Source: Fretibacterium sp. OH1220_COT-178
Lineage (GTDB): Bacteria; Synergistota; Synergistia; Synergistales; Aminobacteriaceae
Assembly: GCF_003860125.1 (NCBI RefSeq)
Contig: NZ_RQYL01000014.1
Span: 1 to 64,000 of the forward strand
DNA length: 64,000 nt
Reading direction: 5' to 3'
Part shown: positions 41,746 to 50,997 of the stretch, in pieces
Position numbering within the stretch: position 1 is the stretch's first letter
Layout: the number at the start of each line of letters is the position of its first letter
The notes under the pieces: generated by a model
The model's input: the letters and a program-made list of their open reading frames with translations, nothing else
Database searches by the model: none
Told to the model about the DNA's origin: nothing
Translations under genes and position numbers: made by a program

Positions 41746-42450
41746 TCAGCTCCGCTGAAGGTCCGACAGGTGCACGATCTCGTCCGCAAAGGTTCGGGCG
41801 TCCTCGACGTCGTGCGTCACGAACATCGCGGTCACGCCGGAGCGCTTCAGAATGGCGCGGACGTCCCCCCGCAGCCGCTCCTTCAGCGCCGCGTCCAGGT
41901 TGGAGAAGGGTTCGTCCAAGAGCAGGACGTCCGGCGACGGCGCGAGCGCGCGGGCCAGGGCCGCACGCTGCTGCTGGCCGCCGCTCAGCTCGTGGGGATA
42001 GCGCCGCTCGTAGCCGGCCAGCCCCACGAGTTCCAGGACCTCCGCCACCCTAGCGGACCGGTCCCCGCGGGACATCGACCGCAGGCCGAACCCCACGTTG
42101 CCGAAGACCGTCATGTGGGGAAAGAGCGCGTAGTCCTGAAAGACCATCCCGACCCCCCGGTGCTCCGGCTCACAGAAGACCTCCTCCGAGGCCACCAGCC
42201 GGCCCCCGATTCGGACCGTGCCCCTCTCGCTCCGCTCGAGCCCGGCGACGATGCGGAGCAGAGAGCTCTTTCCGCCCCCGCTCTCCCCCAAAATCGCCAC
42301 GATGCGCTCCCGTTCCACCGAGAGCGAAAGGTCCCTCAGGACGAGGGACCCTTTGGGATCGTACCGAAAGCGAATTCCCTCGAGCGCGACCTGCGGCGTC
42401 AAAACCGTACGGCCCCCTTTCTCCAACATCCGGTCTTCGTTGCACTCCAT
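41746..42450 (-). CDS. Fe3+ ABC transporter ATP-binding protein
   Basis: A 234-aa FbpC/FutC-like ATPase. Walker A GESGGGKSS (about 45-53), Q-loop VFQDYALFPHMTV, signature LSGGQQQRAALARAL, Walker B VLLLDEPFSNLDAAL and switch His in FVTHDVEDA are all intact. It lacks the C-terminal regulatory domain of many FbpC proteins and is therefore short. Last gene of a three-gene operon (binding protein, permease, ATPase) on the minus strand; the ATG follows GGGAGGC. Confidence 0.88.
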   Translation of the reverse strand: MECNEDRMLEKGGRTVLTPQVALEGIRFRYDPKGSLVLRDLSLSVERERIVAILGESGGGKSSLLRIVAGLERSERGTVRIGGRLVASEEVFCEPEHRGVGMVFQDYALFPHMTVFGNVGFGLRSMSRGDRSARVAEVLELVGLAGYERRYPHELSGGQQQRAALARALAPSPDVLLLDEPFSNLDAALKERLRGDVRAILKRSGVTAMFVTHDVEDARTFADEIVHLSDLQRS

Positions 42451-42482
42451 GAGTGCCTCCCGGCCGACCCGCCCCATTCCGC

Positions 42483-44090
42483 TCACGGCTCCCCTCCCCG
42501 CCCCCGCTCGCGCATCCGGTGAAGGACGAGCATCGGCACGCAGCTGAGCAGCACGATGGCGAGGGAGGCCGGTGACGACTCGGGGATCATCTCGTCGTGC
42601 GCGTACTCGAACACCTTCGTCGAGAGCGTGTGAAAGTTGAAGGGCCGGAGGAAGAGCACCAGCGGCAGCTCCTTGACGATGTCCACGAAGGTGAGGATGA
42701 AGGCGCCGATCAGCGCGTCCTTCATCATGGGCAGGTCGACCCTCAGCAGGCAGGCCAGGCGCCCGTACCCCAGGGTACGGGCCGACTCCACGAAGCGGAG
42801 CCCGATCTTCTCGAACCCGCTCTCGATGTTCTGGTACGCGATGGCCATGTACCGGATGACGTAGCCGGCCGTCACCATCGCCAGGGTCCGGCCGAGTCTG
42901 AGGGAGAGGCGCCTGTCGAGGTCGAGGAAGAAGAGCAGCAGCGTGATGGCCACCACCGTTCCGGGGATCGAATAGCCGACGATGGCCAGCCGGGAACAGG
43001 CCCGGGAGAGCCGGTTTCTGAAGAGCCGGTTGTAGTTGGCGACGATCAGGGCCAGGACCACGATGACGGCGCTGCAGCCCAGGGCGAGCCCGGCGGAGTT
43101 GATCGCCATGGACCAGAAATTGTCGTATCGGACCGTCCCCCAGCTCCGGGCGGTCCACACGACGATCTGCCCCACGGGCAGCAGCACCCCCAGGGCGAAG
43201 ACCCCGTAGGCCAGGAGCAGAATCGCGTATTTCAGCGGCCCCTCGGCTCGAATCGGGCGCAGGGGACGGAGACGGGCCGAGGCCGGACCAACCGGAAGGG
43301 AGCGGAAGCGTTTCTCGGCGGAGGTCACCAACAGCACGGAGACGAGAAGCAGCGCCGAGAGCCGCAGCGCGGTCGGCACGTCCGAGAAGGAGATCCAGGA
43401 CTTGAATATCGCCGTGCTGAAGACCGGCACGCCGAAGTAGGAGACCACCCCGTAGTCGCTGATCGTCTCCAGGGCCACCAGGGTCGCCCCGGAGAGGATG
43501 GCGTGCCGCGACAGGGGCAGCACCACCCGGAAGAAGATTCCGCCCATGCCGGCCCCCAGCACCCGTCCGGCTTCGACGAGCTGGGCCGACTGGCGCATCA
43601 GGAAGGAGCGGACGATCATGTAGGTGTAGGGGTAGAGGAACAGGGAGAAGACGAACACGGCCCCGCCCTCGGACAGGATGTCGAAAAAGCGCGGATCCGG
43701 GCGGACGCCGAGGGTGTCCCGGAGAAACGTCTGGACGAACCCCGTGTACCCCAGCATGCCGGAGTAGGTGTAGGCCGCGATGTAGGGGGGGATGGCCAGG
43801 GGCAGGGCCAGCCCGAAGGACAGAAGCCCCTTGCCCGGAAAGTCGTAGACCGTGACGAACCAGGCCAGCGGAACGGCGATCAGGGTGCTGACGGCCAGGA
43901 CGGAGAGGGTGAGCCGCACGGTGGTGACGACGTAATCCCGCAGCAGGTGCTGCCGGATGTGGAACCAGACCTGCGTGGGCGCGTCGAAGAGGTGGTGCAG
44001 TACGCTCAAATTGGGCAGCACGATCATCGCCGCGATGATCGTGCTGCAGACGGCCCACCCGTTGAAACGGGAAACGGCGCTTTTATTCAT
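42483..44090 (-). CDS. Fe3+ ABC transporter permease (fused, two-domain)
   Basis: A 535-aa permease with about twelve helices, made of two FbpB-like halves. Each half has a permease loop: EAGRVLGAGMGGIFFRVVLPLSR (about 178-200) in the first and ESARTLGYGRLACLLRVDLPMMK (about 437-459) in the second. This is the usual form for FbpB/FutB iron permeases. The ATG at 44090 is preceded by TTG; either could start. It lies 24 bp after the binding-protein gene. Confidence 0.9.
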   Translation of the reverse strand: MNKSAVSRFNGWAVCSTIIAAMIVLPNLSVLHHLFDAPTQVWFHIRQHLLRDYVVTTVRLTLSVLAVSTLIAVPLAWFVTVYDFPGKGLLSFGLALPLAIPPYIAAYTYSGMLGYTGFVQTFLRDTLGVRPDPRFFDILSEGGAVFVFSLFLYPYTYMIVRSFLMRQSAQLVEAGRVLGAGMGGIFFRVVLPLSRHAILSGATLVALETISDYGVVSYFGVPVFSTAIFKSWISFSDVPTALRLSALLLVSVLLVTSAEKRFRSLPVGPASARLRPLRPIRAEGPLKYAILLLAYGVFALGVLLPVGQIVVWTARSWGTVRYDNFWSMAINSAGLALGCSAVIVVLALIVANYNRLFRNRLSRACSRLAIVGYSIPGTVVAITLLLFFLDLDRRLSLRLGRTLAMVTAGYVIRYMAIAYQNIESGFEKIGLRFVESARTLGYGRLACLLRVDLPMMKDALIGAFILTFVDIVKELPLVLFLRPFNFHTLSTKVFEYAHDEMIPESSPASLAIVLLSCVPMLVLHRMRERGRGGEP

Positions 44091-44114
44091 CAAACTCGTG
44101 TGGATGTCCCGGGG

Positions 44115-45122
44115 CTACTTCCAGCCCACCTGATCGAAGATGGCCGCCGCCTCGGGCTTCGCCTTGCCCAGCGTCTCATAATTCAGCTCCTGGGGCTCGA
44201 AGGCGCCCCAAGACTTCTGGACCTCGGGAAGGGGCACGGAGGGGTTGAGCGGAAACTCCCCGTTCGCCTCCGCGTAGAGCGCCTGCACGTGCTCGCCGGA
44301 GAGAAATTCCAGGAACTTGACCGCGTTGTCCTTGTTCCCTGCCCCCCTGACCAGGGCGGCAATGCTCAGGTTCAGGTGCACGGGCTTGGGGAAGATCAGC
44401 CCGATCTTCTTGGCCGCATCGGCCTCGGCCGGGTCGGACGAGCGCATCATGCGGATGAAGTAGTAGGAGTTCATGACCGCGAGGTCGCCCTCGCCCGCCA
44501 CGACGGCCTTGGCCTGGTCCCGGTCGTTCCCCTTGGGGGTCCGGGCAAGGTTGCCGACCACACCCTGAGCCCACGCCTTGGCCGCATCGGCCCCGTTCAG
44601 CTGAATGAAGGAGGACAGAAGCGCCACGTTGTAGGACGACGACGAGCTGCGGACCAGGACCTTGCCCTTCCACTCGGGCTTCGTCAGGTCGTCGTAGGAC
44701 GTGATCTTGGAGGGATCGACGCGATCCAGGGGATAGGCGATGACCCGGGCCCTGGCGGTGATCCCCATCCACCCCTCACCGCGGTAGCGGGCGGGAATGT
44801 TCTTCTCGACCGCCGCGGAGCTGAAGCCCTCGCTCAGTCCCCTCTCCATGAGGGGCGCGATGCTCTCGGCCCCCACCGTCAGGAACAGGTCCGCCTCGGG
44901 CTTGTCCTTCTCGCGCGTGAGCCGCTCCAGAAGCTCGTCGCCCTTACCCTCGACCACGTTGACCTTGATGCCGGTCTCCTTCTCGAAGTCGGCGTACACC
45001 TGCTTGTCCACGTCGTAATGCCGCGAGGAATAGACGTTCAGCACCTCCGCGGCCTGCACCGACGGCACCGCCAGAAACCCCAGCGCCGCAACCGCACCCA
45101 GAATGATACCCAGCTTTTTCAA
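44115..45122 (-). CDS. Fe3+ ABC transporter substrate-binding protein
   Basis: A 335-aa FbpA/FutA-like periplasmic protein. Signal peptide residues 1-23 (ending SVQAA), then EVLNVYSSRHYDVDKQVYADFEKETG, a hallmark start for ferric-binding proteins with the metal-contact Tyr. GKGDELLERL, LFLTVGAES and MNSYYFIRMM (tandem tyrosines typical of iron ligands, about 213-222) follow. TTG 45122 follows AAGGAGG by eight bases and begins the signal peptide. A promoter lies about 75 bp upstream. Confidence 0.9.
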   Translation of the reverse strand: MKKLGIILGAVAALGFLAVPSVQAAEVLNVYSSRHYDVDKQVYADFEKETGIKVNVVEGKGDELLERLTREKDKPEADLFLTVGAESIAPLMERGLSEGFSSAAVEKNIPARYRGEGWMGITARARVIAYPLDRVDPSKITSYDDLTKPEWKGKVLVRSSSSSYNVALLSSFIQLNGADAAKAWAQGVVGNLARTPKGNDRDQAKAVVAGEGDLAVMNSYYFIRMMRSSDPAEADAAKKIGLIFPKPVHLNLSIAALVRGAGNKDNAVKFLEFLSGEHVQALYAEANGEFPLNPSVPLPEVQKSWGAFEPQELNYETLGKAKPEAAAIFDQVGWK

Positions 45123-45193
45123 TTCGACTTCCTCCTTGTTTTTGACGAGACGTTCCGCGTCTCGCAGAAAATTGTTTTTTAAGCCCAACTCAA

Positions 45194-45221
45194 ATTGTAC
45201 AAATACACTCCGGTTTGTCAA
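45194..45221 (-). promoter_or_regulatory. sigma-70 promoter of the iron transporter operon
   Basis: On the minus strand TTGACA (45221-45216), a 16-nt spacer, and TACAAT (45199-45194). No clear Fur box was recognised around it. Confidence 0.65.
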
Positions 45222-45347
45222 CCGTAAAAGACGGCGCACCATGCCGGGGTGATAAGGGGGTGATAAGATAGAGAGGCTTATAAGAGCCCCTTGATGAAAC
45301 TCCCTCGGGGCAGCACGGCCCGGGGCGAAGAGATGCGGAGGTGCAGG

Positions 45348-46313
45348 ATGCAGCCGTTCACGCTGAACCCGGTCTACAAGGATTATCTCTGGGGCGGGAC
45401 CCGCCTGAAGGACGAGTGGGGCAGGAGGACCGACCTGGACGTCGTCGCGGAGAGCTGGGAGCTGTCCGCACACCCGGCGGGGGACGCCACGGCGGCGGAC
45501 GGCCCCTGGACGGGCCGCCCGTTCTCGGAGCTCGTGCGTCGGCACCCGGAGATCGTCTCCGACCGGCACGCCGCGGACGAGCCGTTTCCGCTGCTGGTGA
45601 AGCTCATCGACGCCCGTCTGCCCCTCTCCGTGCAGGTCCACCCGGACGACGCCTACGCCGCCCGCGTGGAGCACGGCCTGGGCAAGACGGAGATGTGGGT
45701 CGTCCTGGACCACGATCCCGGGGCGTTCCTCTACATGGGGTTCGCGCGGGACATCCCGCGGGAGGAGATGCGGCGGCGCATCGCGGACGGGACCCTGACC
45801 GAGGTGCTGCACAGGGCGGAGGTCCGGAAGGGGGACCGCTTCTTCATCCCGGCGGGAACGATCCACGCCATAGGCGGCGGGATCCTGATCGCCGAGGTGC
45901 AGCAGAACTCCGACCTCACCTATCGCGTCTTCGACTACGGCCGCACCGGCCCGGACGGCAGGCCCCGCGCGCTCCATGTGGAGAAGGCGCTCGACGTCAC
46001 GACGCCGGGCCCCGCCGACCCGACCCCACCGGGGGCCCTACCCCCGTCGCCCGTCCCGGGCGGCTCGCTGGAGCGCCTGGCCGACTGCCCCTACTTCCGG
46101 GCCGAGGTCCTGGACCTGGACGGACGATGGGGGCGCGCCGCCGACGGGCGGACCTTTCTTTCCCTGCTCTGCCTGGAGGGGGAGGCGACGCTGCGTACGG
46201 GGACGGCCGAGCTGAGCGCCCATCGGGGCACCAGCCTCTTCGTCCCTGCCGACGCGGGCCCCTTCGGGCTGGAGGGCACGGCGCGCTTTCTGATCACGTC
46301 GCTGGGGGGATAG
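45348..46313 (+). CDS. manA: mannose-6-phosphate isomerase, class I
   Basis: A 321-aa zinc cupin enzyme converting mannose-6-phosphate to fructose-6-phosphate. The N-terminus PFTLNPVYKDYLWGGTRL is typical. Zinc ligands are in LSVQVHPDDAYA (Gln and His, about 95-105), the Glu in GKTEMWVVLD, and His in IPAGTIHAIGGGILIAEVQQNSD. Length is that of the short Bacillus-like class. ATG 45348 follows GGAGGTG. It appears to be transcribed alone. Confidence 0.92.
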   Translation: MQPFTLNPVYKDYLWGGTRLKDEWGRRTDLDVVAESWELSAHPAGDATAADGPWTGRPFSELVRRHPEIVSDRHAADEPFPLLVKLIDARLPLSVQVHPDDAYAARVEHGLGKTEMWVVLDHDPGAFLYMGFARDIPREEMRRRIADGTLTEVLHRAEVRKGDRFFIPAGTIHAIGGGILIAEVQQNSDLTYRVFDYGRTGPDGRPRALHVEKALDVTTPGPADPTPPGALPPSPVPGGSLERLADCPYFRAEVLDLDGRWGRAADGRTFLSLLCLEGEATLRTGTAELSAHRGTSLFVPADAGPFGLEGTARFLITSLGG

Positions 46314-46457
46314 AAGCCCCAACAGTCACCCCTTCCTCCACTCGAAAAGGTCTGCAACCCAAAGGACAGCCCCTCGCTTTCGCGGCGGCGATCTGCCATA
46401 ATGGCGGAGCATCGCGAGAAAACCGGCGATGCGACACTTTGTGGGGAGGGGAAACGA

Positions 46458-47657
46458 TTGAAATTGAGATGCGTAACGGGAGCCCTTTTGGCCGCAGGGC
46501 TGTTTCTTTTGGGGGGCCGCGGCCCGGCCTGCGCCGCCGATCCGGCGCCCTTCCACATCGGGATCATGACGGGGACGGTGTCGCAGAGCGAGGACAGCCT
46601 GCGGGGCGCCGAGCTGATGATCCGGAGGTACGGCGACAGCGCGAGCGGGGGGATGATCACCCACGTCACCTACCCGGACAATTTCATGTCCGAGATGGAG
46701 ACCACCATCGGTCAGCTGGTGGGGCTGGCCGACGATCCCAAGATGAAGGCCGTCGTGGTCAACCAGGCCATCCCGGGCACCACCGAGGCCTTCCGAAGAA
46801 TCCGGGAGAGGCGCCCGGACATCCTGCTCCTGGCCGGGAACATCCAGGAGGACCCCGCCGTCATCACGGCGGCGGCCGACATCGCCATCAACGGCGACGA
46901 CATCAGCCGCGGATACCTCATCCCGCTGGCCGCACAGAAGCTGGGCGCCAAGACCTTCGTCCACATCTCCTTCCCGCGGCACATGAGCTACGAGACCCTG
47001 GCCCGGAGGCGCGCCATCATGGAGGAGGCCTGCAAGGACCTGGGGATCCGGTTCGTCTTCGAGACGGCCCCGGACCCGACGAGCGACGTGGGCGTGGCGG
47101 GCGCGCAGCAGTTCATCCTGGAGAAGGTTCCGGCCTGGCTGGAGCAGTACGGCAAGGACACGGCCTTCTTCTGCACCAACGACGCGCAGCGCGAGCCAAT
47201 GCTGAAGCGCATCGCCGAGCTGGGCGGCTACTTCGTCGAATCCGACTCCCCGCTCATGGCCTACCCCGGCGCGCTGGGGATCGACCTGTCCAAGGAACGG
47301 GGCAACTGGCCGGCGCTCCTGAAGAAGGTCGAGGAGGCCGTCGTCGCCGCGGGCGGCAGCGGGCGCATGGCCAGCTGGGCCTACTCGATCGACTACACGT
47401 GCAGCGCGGCCCTGGCCGAGTTCGCCAAGGAGGTCGTCGAGGGCAGGGCGAAGATCGGCAGCATGAAGGACCTCATGTCCTGTTTCTCGCAGTTCACGCC
47501 CGGCGTCAAGTGGAACGCCAGTCACTACACGGATGCGGGCAGCGGCGTGCGCAACAGGAAACTGGTCATGATCTACGAGGACACCTACGTCTTCGGCCGA
47601 GGCTTCCTGGGGATGACCGACGTGGAGATCCCGGAAAAGTACTTCCGCGTCAAGTGA
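46458..47657 (+). CDS. DUF3798 family exported protein (periplasmic binding protein-like)
   Basis: A 399-aa protein with a signal peptide (residues about 1-27, ending ACAA) and the DUF3798 pattern: FHIGIMTGTVSQSEDSLRGAELMIRRYG at the N-terminus, DDPKMKAVVVNQAIPGTTEAF and FVHISFPRHMSYETLARRR. The fold resembles periplasmic ligand-binding proteins with two lobes. No transporter genes are adjacent, so it may serve a distant permease or act as a sensor subunit. TTG 46458 follows GGGGAGGGG by about five bases and begins the signal peptide; longer frame extension has no signal. Confidence 0.78.
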   Translation: MKLRCVTGALLAAGLFLLGGRGPACAADPAPFHIGIMTGTVSQSEDSLRGAELMIRRYGDSASGGMITHVTYPDNFMSEMETTIGQLVGLADDPKMKAVVVNQAIPGTTEAFRRIRERRPDILLLAGNIQEDPAVITAAADIAINGDDISRGYLIPLAAQKLGAKTFVHISFPRHMSYETLARRRAIMEEACKDLGIRFVFETAPDPTSDVGVAGAQQFILEKVPAWLEQYGKDTAFFCTNDAQREPMLKRIAELGGYFVESDSPLMAYPGALGIDLSKERGNWPALLKKVEEAVVAAGGSGRMASWAYSIDYTCSAALAEFAKEVVEGRAKIGSMKDLMSCFSQFTPGVKWNASHYTDAGSGVRNRKLVMIYEDTYVFGRGFLGMTDVEIPEKYFRVK

Positions 47658-47926
47658 CGTCCCCGCCCATAAAAGACTGAATTGAACATGTTTTTCCGCA
47701 AGCTCCCGCGAATCTGCCCTCGCCATTTCCGACGGTCTAGTGATAAAATATCATCGTGGCTCCATCAGCTTTACTCTTTCTCAAACATTTATTCTCCGCT
47801 TTCTTGCGCAGACTTCTTTTCGAATGCGTGGCGGTCGGGTTTGGCGGTGGTCGGGGACGGGACTGCAACGGCAAGAGCGTGACGGTCGGGAAGGCGAACG
47901 ACATTTGATTTAAGGAGGGATTTGGC
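47658..47926 (+). other. leader region of the glycine cleavage operon, no riboswitch seen
   Basis: About 270 bp. I looked for a glycine riboswitch (tandem aptamers) and did not recognise its conserved core. An AT-rich patch at about 47738-47752 (GATAAAATATC) could hold a promoter. AAGGAGGGA at 47912-47920 serves gcvT. Confidence 0.45.
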
Positions 47927-49138
47927 TTGATCAAGAAAACACCTTTGAACGACGTGCACCGCAAGCTGGAAGGGCAGCTGACCGATTTCGGCGGCTGGGA
48001 GATGCCCCTGTGGTACAAGGCCGGGGCCGTCAAGGAACACCTTTTCGTCATCGAGAAGTGCGGCATCTTCGACATCTGCCACATGTGCCTGGTCCGCGTG
48101 ACGGGCAAGGACGCCTTCGGACTCCTCCAGCTCTGCCTGACCCGCAACATCGAGAAGCTGGCCAAGGGCGCCTGCGGCTACACGATGATCCTCGACGAGA
48201 AGGCCCACGTGGTCGACGACTGCATCGTCTACAACATGAACGAGAACCGCGAGGACTACCTGCTGGTGGTCAACTCCGGCCGGGCCTCGATCGTGGCCGA
48301 CCACCTGAAGAAGCACATGGGCTCCTTCAAGGCGGACGTCAAGAACGAGGACGGCGTGTTCGGCAAGATCGACCTCCAGGGCCCCAAGTCCGTGGAGATC
48401 CTCCGTAAGGTCATGGTCAAGGGATCCCTCGACGGGCTCAAGTACTTCCGTTTCCTCGGCGATTACGACGGGACCAAGAACAAGGACGTGCTCCTGCGCG
48501 GCGACATTCCCGTCCTGCTCTCCCGAACCGGCTACACCGGCGAGCTCGGCTTCGAGATCCTCTGCCCGATTGACAAGACCGTCGACGTGTGGAACATGCT
48601 GGTCGAGGCGGGCGGGGACGACATCCTCCCCTGCGGCCTGGCCTCCCGCGACTCCCTGCGCATGGGCGCTATTCTGCCGCTCTCCCAGCAGGACATCGGC
48701 CCGTGGCCCTTCGTCAACACCCCCTGGGACTTCGCCCTGCCCCGCGACAAGGAGGGCAAGCTGACCAAGACGTTCCTCGGCTCGACCATCTACGACAACC
48801 CGCCCGAGAGCTACACCTATCCCTACTGCGGCTTCGACCCGCGCAAGGTGGACGCCCACAGCGGCGCTCGCGTGCTGCTCGACGGCAAGGACATCGGTCT
48901 GGTCTCCACCTGCTGCCTGGAGGTCGCGTGCAGCCGCGTCGACGGAAAGATCGTCGGGACCGCCAGCCCGGACAAGCCGGCGGACTTCAAGCCCAAGGGC
49001 CTGGTGGCGGGCTACGTCCGGGTGGACCGCAAGCTCGAGCCCGGCACCAAGGTGACGCTGAAGGACGACCGCCGCAGCATCGAGGTGGAGATCGTCTCCG
49101 ACATCCGCCCGGGCCGCACGGCGCGCGTCGCCATCTGA
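47927..49138 (+). CDS. gcvT: glycine cleavage system T protein (aminomethyltransferase)
   Basis: GcvT, 403 aa, transfers the methylene group from aminomethyl-lipoyl-GcvH to tetrahydrofolate, releasing ammonia. Residues LTDFGGWEMPLWY, FDICHMCLVRVTGKDA (family FDxSHM variant), GYTMILDEKAHVVDDCIVY, SRTGYTGELGFEI and LPCGLASRDSLRMGA are family features. It is somewhat longer than the usual 360-370 aa because of inserts around 180-200 and 265-300. TTG start with a strong AAGGAGGGA site. First gene of gcvT-H-PA-PB. Confidence 0.92.
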   Translation: MIKKTPLNDVHRKLEGQLTDFGGWEMPLWYKAGAVKEHLFVIEKCGIFDICHMCLVRVTGKDAFGLLQLCLTRNIEKLAKGACGYTMILDEKAHVVDDCIVYNMNENREDYLLVVNSGRASIVADHLKKHMGSFKADVKNEDGVFGKIDLQGPKSVEILRKVMVKGSLDGLKYFRFLGDYDGTKNKDVLLRGDIPVLLSRTGYTGELGFEILCPIDKTVDVWNMLVEAGGDDILPCGLASRDSLRMGAILPLSQQDIGPWPFVNTPWDFALPRDKEGKLTKTFLGSTIYDNPPESYTYPYCGFDPRKVDAHSGARVLLDGKDIGLVSTCCLEVACSRVDGKIVGTASPDKPADFKPKGLVAGYVRVDRKLEPGTKVTLKDDRRSIEVEIVSDIRPGRTARVAI

Positions 49139-49256
49139 AAATCGGGGTGCTCCCCTTCGGCACCGCGGAGCACGAGGCTGTCCGGAGCTCCCGGTGAGGG
49201 GGCTCTCCATCTCCAGTCCTTAGACACAGTACCAAAACACAAAGGAGGAATATCCT

Positions 49257-49664
49257 GTGAAGGCATTTGACGAGCTGAATTTCAAGGCGGACGTGTCCTA
49301 CACGAAGACCCACGAGTGGGCGAAGAAGAACGGCAACGTAGTCGTCGTCGGGGTTGACGACTACGCTCAGGGTGCTCTTGGCGACATCGTCTACGTCGAG
49401 CTTCCCGACGTCGGCGCCACCACCAAGGCCGGTGCGGCCTTCGGCTCCCTCGAGTCCACCAAGGCCGTCAGCGACCTCAACGCTCCCGTCTCGGGCAAGG
49501 TCGTCAAGGTCAACGAGGCGCTCGCGGACTCCCCGGACCTGGTAAACTCCGACCCCTACGGCGCGGCCTGGATGGTGGAGATCGAGGTGCCCGACGACAA
49601 GGACTTTGAAGCGCTGATGAAGGTCGACGCCTACAAAGAGTACGTCAAGACCCTCGATCATTGA
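49257..49664 (+). CDS. gcvH: glycine cleavage system H protein
   Basis: GcvH, 135 aa, carries the lipoyl arm that shuttles between the P, T and L proteins. The lipoylated lysine is Lys69 in FGSLESTKAVSDLNAPVSGKV. THEWAKKNGNVVVVGVDDYAQGALGDIVYVELP is the usual start. GTG start with AAAGGAGG. The lplA gene downstream of the operon can supply lipoate. Confidence 0.94.
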   Translation: MKAFDELNFKADVSYTKTHEWAKKNGNVVVVGVDDYAQGALGDIVYVELPDVGATTKAGAAFGSLESTKAVSDLNAPVSGKVVKVNEALADSPDLVNSDPYGAAWMVEIEVPDDKDFEALMKVDAYKEYVKTLDH

Positions 49665-49684
49665 TGGAAGGGGGGGCGTATCCC

Positions 49685-50995
49685 ATGAGATACCTGTCCC
49701 ACACCCCGGAAGATCTCCGGGCGATGCTGGATGTTATCGGAGTCAAAAAAGTCGAGGATCTCTTCGCGTCGATCCCGGCGGCAGTGCGCATGGATGGCCC
49801 CATCGACATCAAGCCCCGCACCGAGTGGGAGCTGACGGCCGAGCTGGGGGCCATGGCAGCGTCCAACTGCGACAGCGTGGCCTTCCTGGGCGCGGGGTGC
49901 TATCCTCACCACATCCCGGCCCACATCCCCTATCTCGCGAGCCGCTCGGAGTTCCTGACCTCCTACACGCCCTACCAGCCGGAGGTCAGCCAGGGCACGC
50001 TTCAGGCCGTATTCGAGTTCCAGACGATGACGGCCAACCTGCTGGGCATGGAGGTCGCCAACGCCTCCATGTACGACGGCGCCAACGCCCTGGCCGAGGC
50101 CGCCATCATGGCCATCCGCGTCAAGAAAAAGCCCAAGGTGGCCTTCTCCCGCCTGAACCACCCCCACTACATCCAGGTGATGGACACCTACTTCCGCCCC
50201 GCAGGCTTCGAGGCGGTGGAGCTTCCCGTCCTGCCGGACGGGCGCACGGATCTCGGCAAGATCCCCGACGACGTCTCGGCCGTGATCGTCCAGTCCCCCA
50301 ACTTCGCCGGCGTGATCGAGGACCTCGAGGCGGCGGCCAAGGCCGCTCACGACAAGGGCGCCCTGCTGATCGCCTCCTTCTCCGAGGCCATGGCCTGGGG
50401 ACTGCTCAAGAACCCGGGCAGCTGCGGCGCGGACATCGTCAGCGGCGAGGGCAGCAGCTTCGGCATCCCTCTGAACGCGGGCGGGCCCGGCGTGGGCATG
50501 CTGGCCTGCACCATGAAGAACGTCCGTTCCATGCCAGGCCGTCTGATCGGCGAGACGACGGACAAGAACGGGGAGCGCTGCTTCGTCCTGACCCTCGCGG
50601 CCCGCGAGCAGCATATCCGCCGCGAGAAGGCCACGTCGAACATCTGCACCAACTCCGGCCACAACGCCCTGACGGCGGCGATGTACATGGCCTCCGCCGG
50701 AAGCCAGGGGCTCCACGCCATCGCCAAGCTGAACCACGACAAGGCCGCCTACCTGAAGGCGGGGCTCGAGAAGGCGGGCTTCAAGCCGCTCTTCGACGCG
50801 CCGTTCTTCAACGAGTTCGCCATGAAGGCCCCGGCGGGCTTCGAGAAGCGCTACGATGATCTGGCCAAGAAGGGCTTCGTCGCCGGGCTCGATTTGGGCA
50901 AGTACTATCCGGAGTACAAGGGGGCGTGGCTCTTCTGCGCGACGGAGGTCCACACCCGTGAGGAAATCGATGCATTCCTGAAGGAGGTGGCCTGA
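49685..50995 (+). CDS. gcvPA: glycine dehydrogenase (decarboxylating) subunit 1
   Basis: A 436-aa subunit of the split P protein that decarboxylates glycine with PLP. MRYLSHTPEDLRAMLDVIGV and GAGCYPHHIPAHIPYLASRSEFLTSYTPYQPEVSQGTLQ are diagnostic. It lacks the PLP lysine, which is on subunit 2. The ATG at 49685 is chosen over TTG/ATG at 49661/49664 because a G-rich site precedes it and it matches the family start. Three bases separate its stop and gcvPB. Confidence 0.93.
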   Translation: MRYLSHTPEDLRAMLDVIGVKKVEDLFASIPAAVRMDGPIDIKPRTEWELTAELGAMAASNCDSVAFLGAGCYPHHIPAHIPYLASRSEFLTSYTPYQPEVSQGTLQAVFEFQTMTANLLGMEVANASMYDGANALAEAAIMAIRVKKKPKVAFSRLNHPHYIQVMDTYFRPAGFEAVELPVLPDGRTDLGKIPDDVSAVIVQSPNFAGVIEDLEAAAKAAHDKGALLIASFSEAMAWGLLKNPGSCGADIVSGEGSSFGIPLNAGGPGVGMLACTMKNVRSMPGRLIGETTDKNGERCFVLTLAAREQHIRREKATSNICTNSGHNALTAAMYMASAGSQGLHAIAKLNHDKAAYLKAGLEKAGFKPLFDAPFFNEFAMKAPAGFEKRYDDLAKKGFVAGLDLGKYYPEYKGAWLFCATEVHTREEIDAFLKEVA

Positions 50996-50997
50996 TC

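Noticed and set aside
45123-45347. Fur box in the iron transporter promoter
   Set aside because: No convincing match to the alternating GATAAT-type dyad; only the sigma-70 elements are clear.
44115-45977. A long upstream extension of the iron-binding protein frame on the minus strand
   Set aside because: The extension runs antisense through manA. A signal peptide with TTG start and AAGGAGG site at 45122 gives a normal protein.
47658-47926. Glycine riboswitch upstream of gcvT
   Set aside because: The conserved aptamer core sequences were not seen; a covariance search would be needed to be sure.
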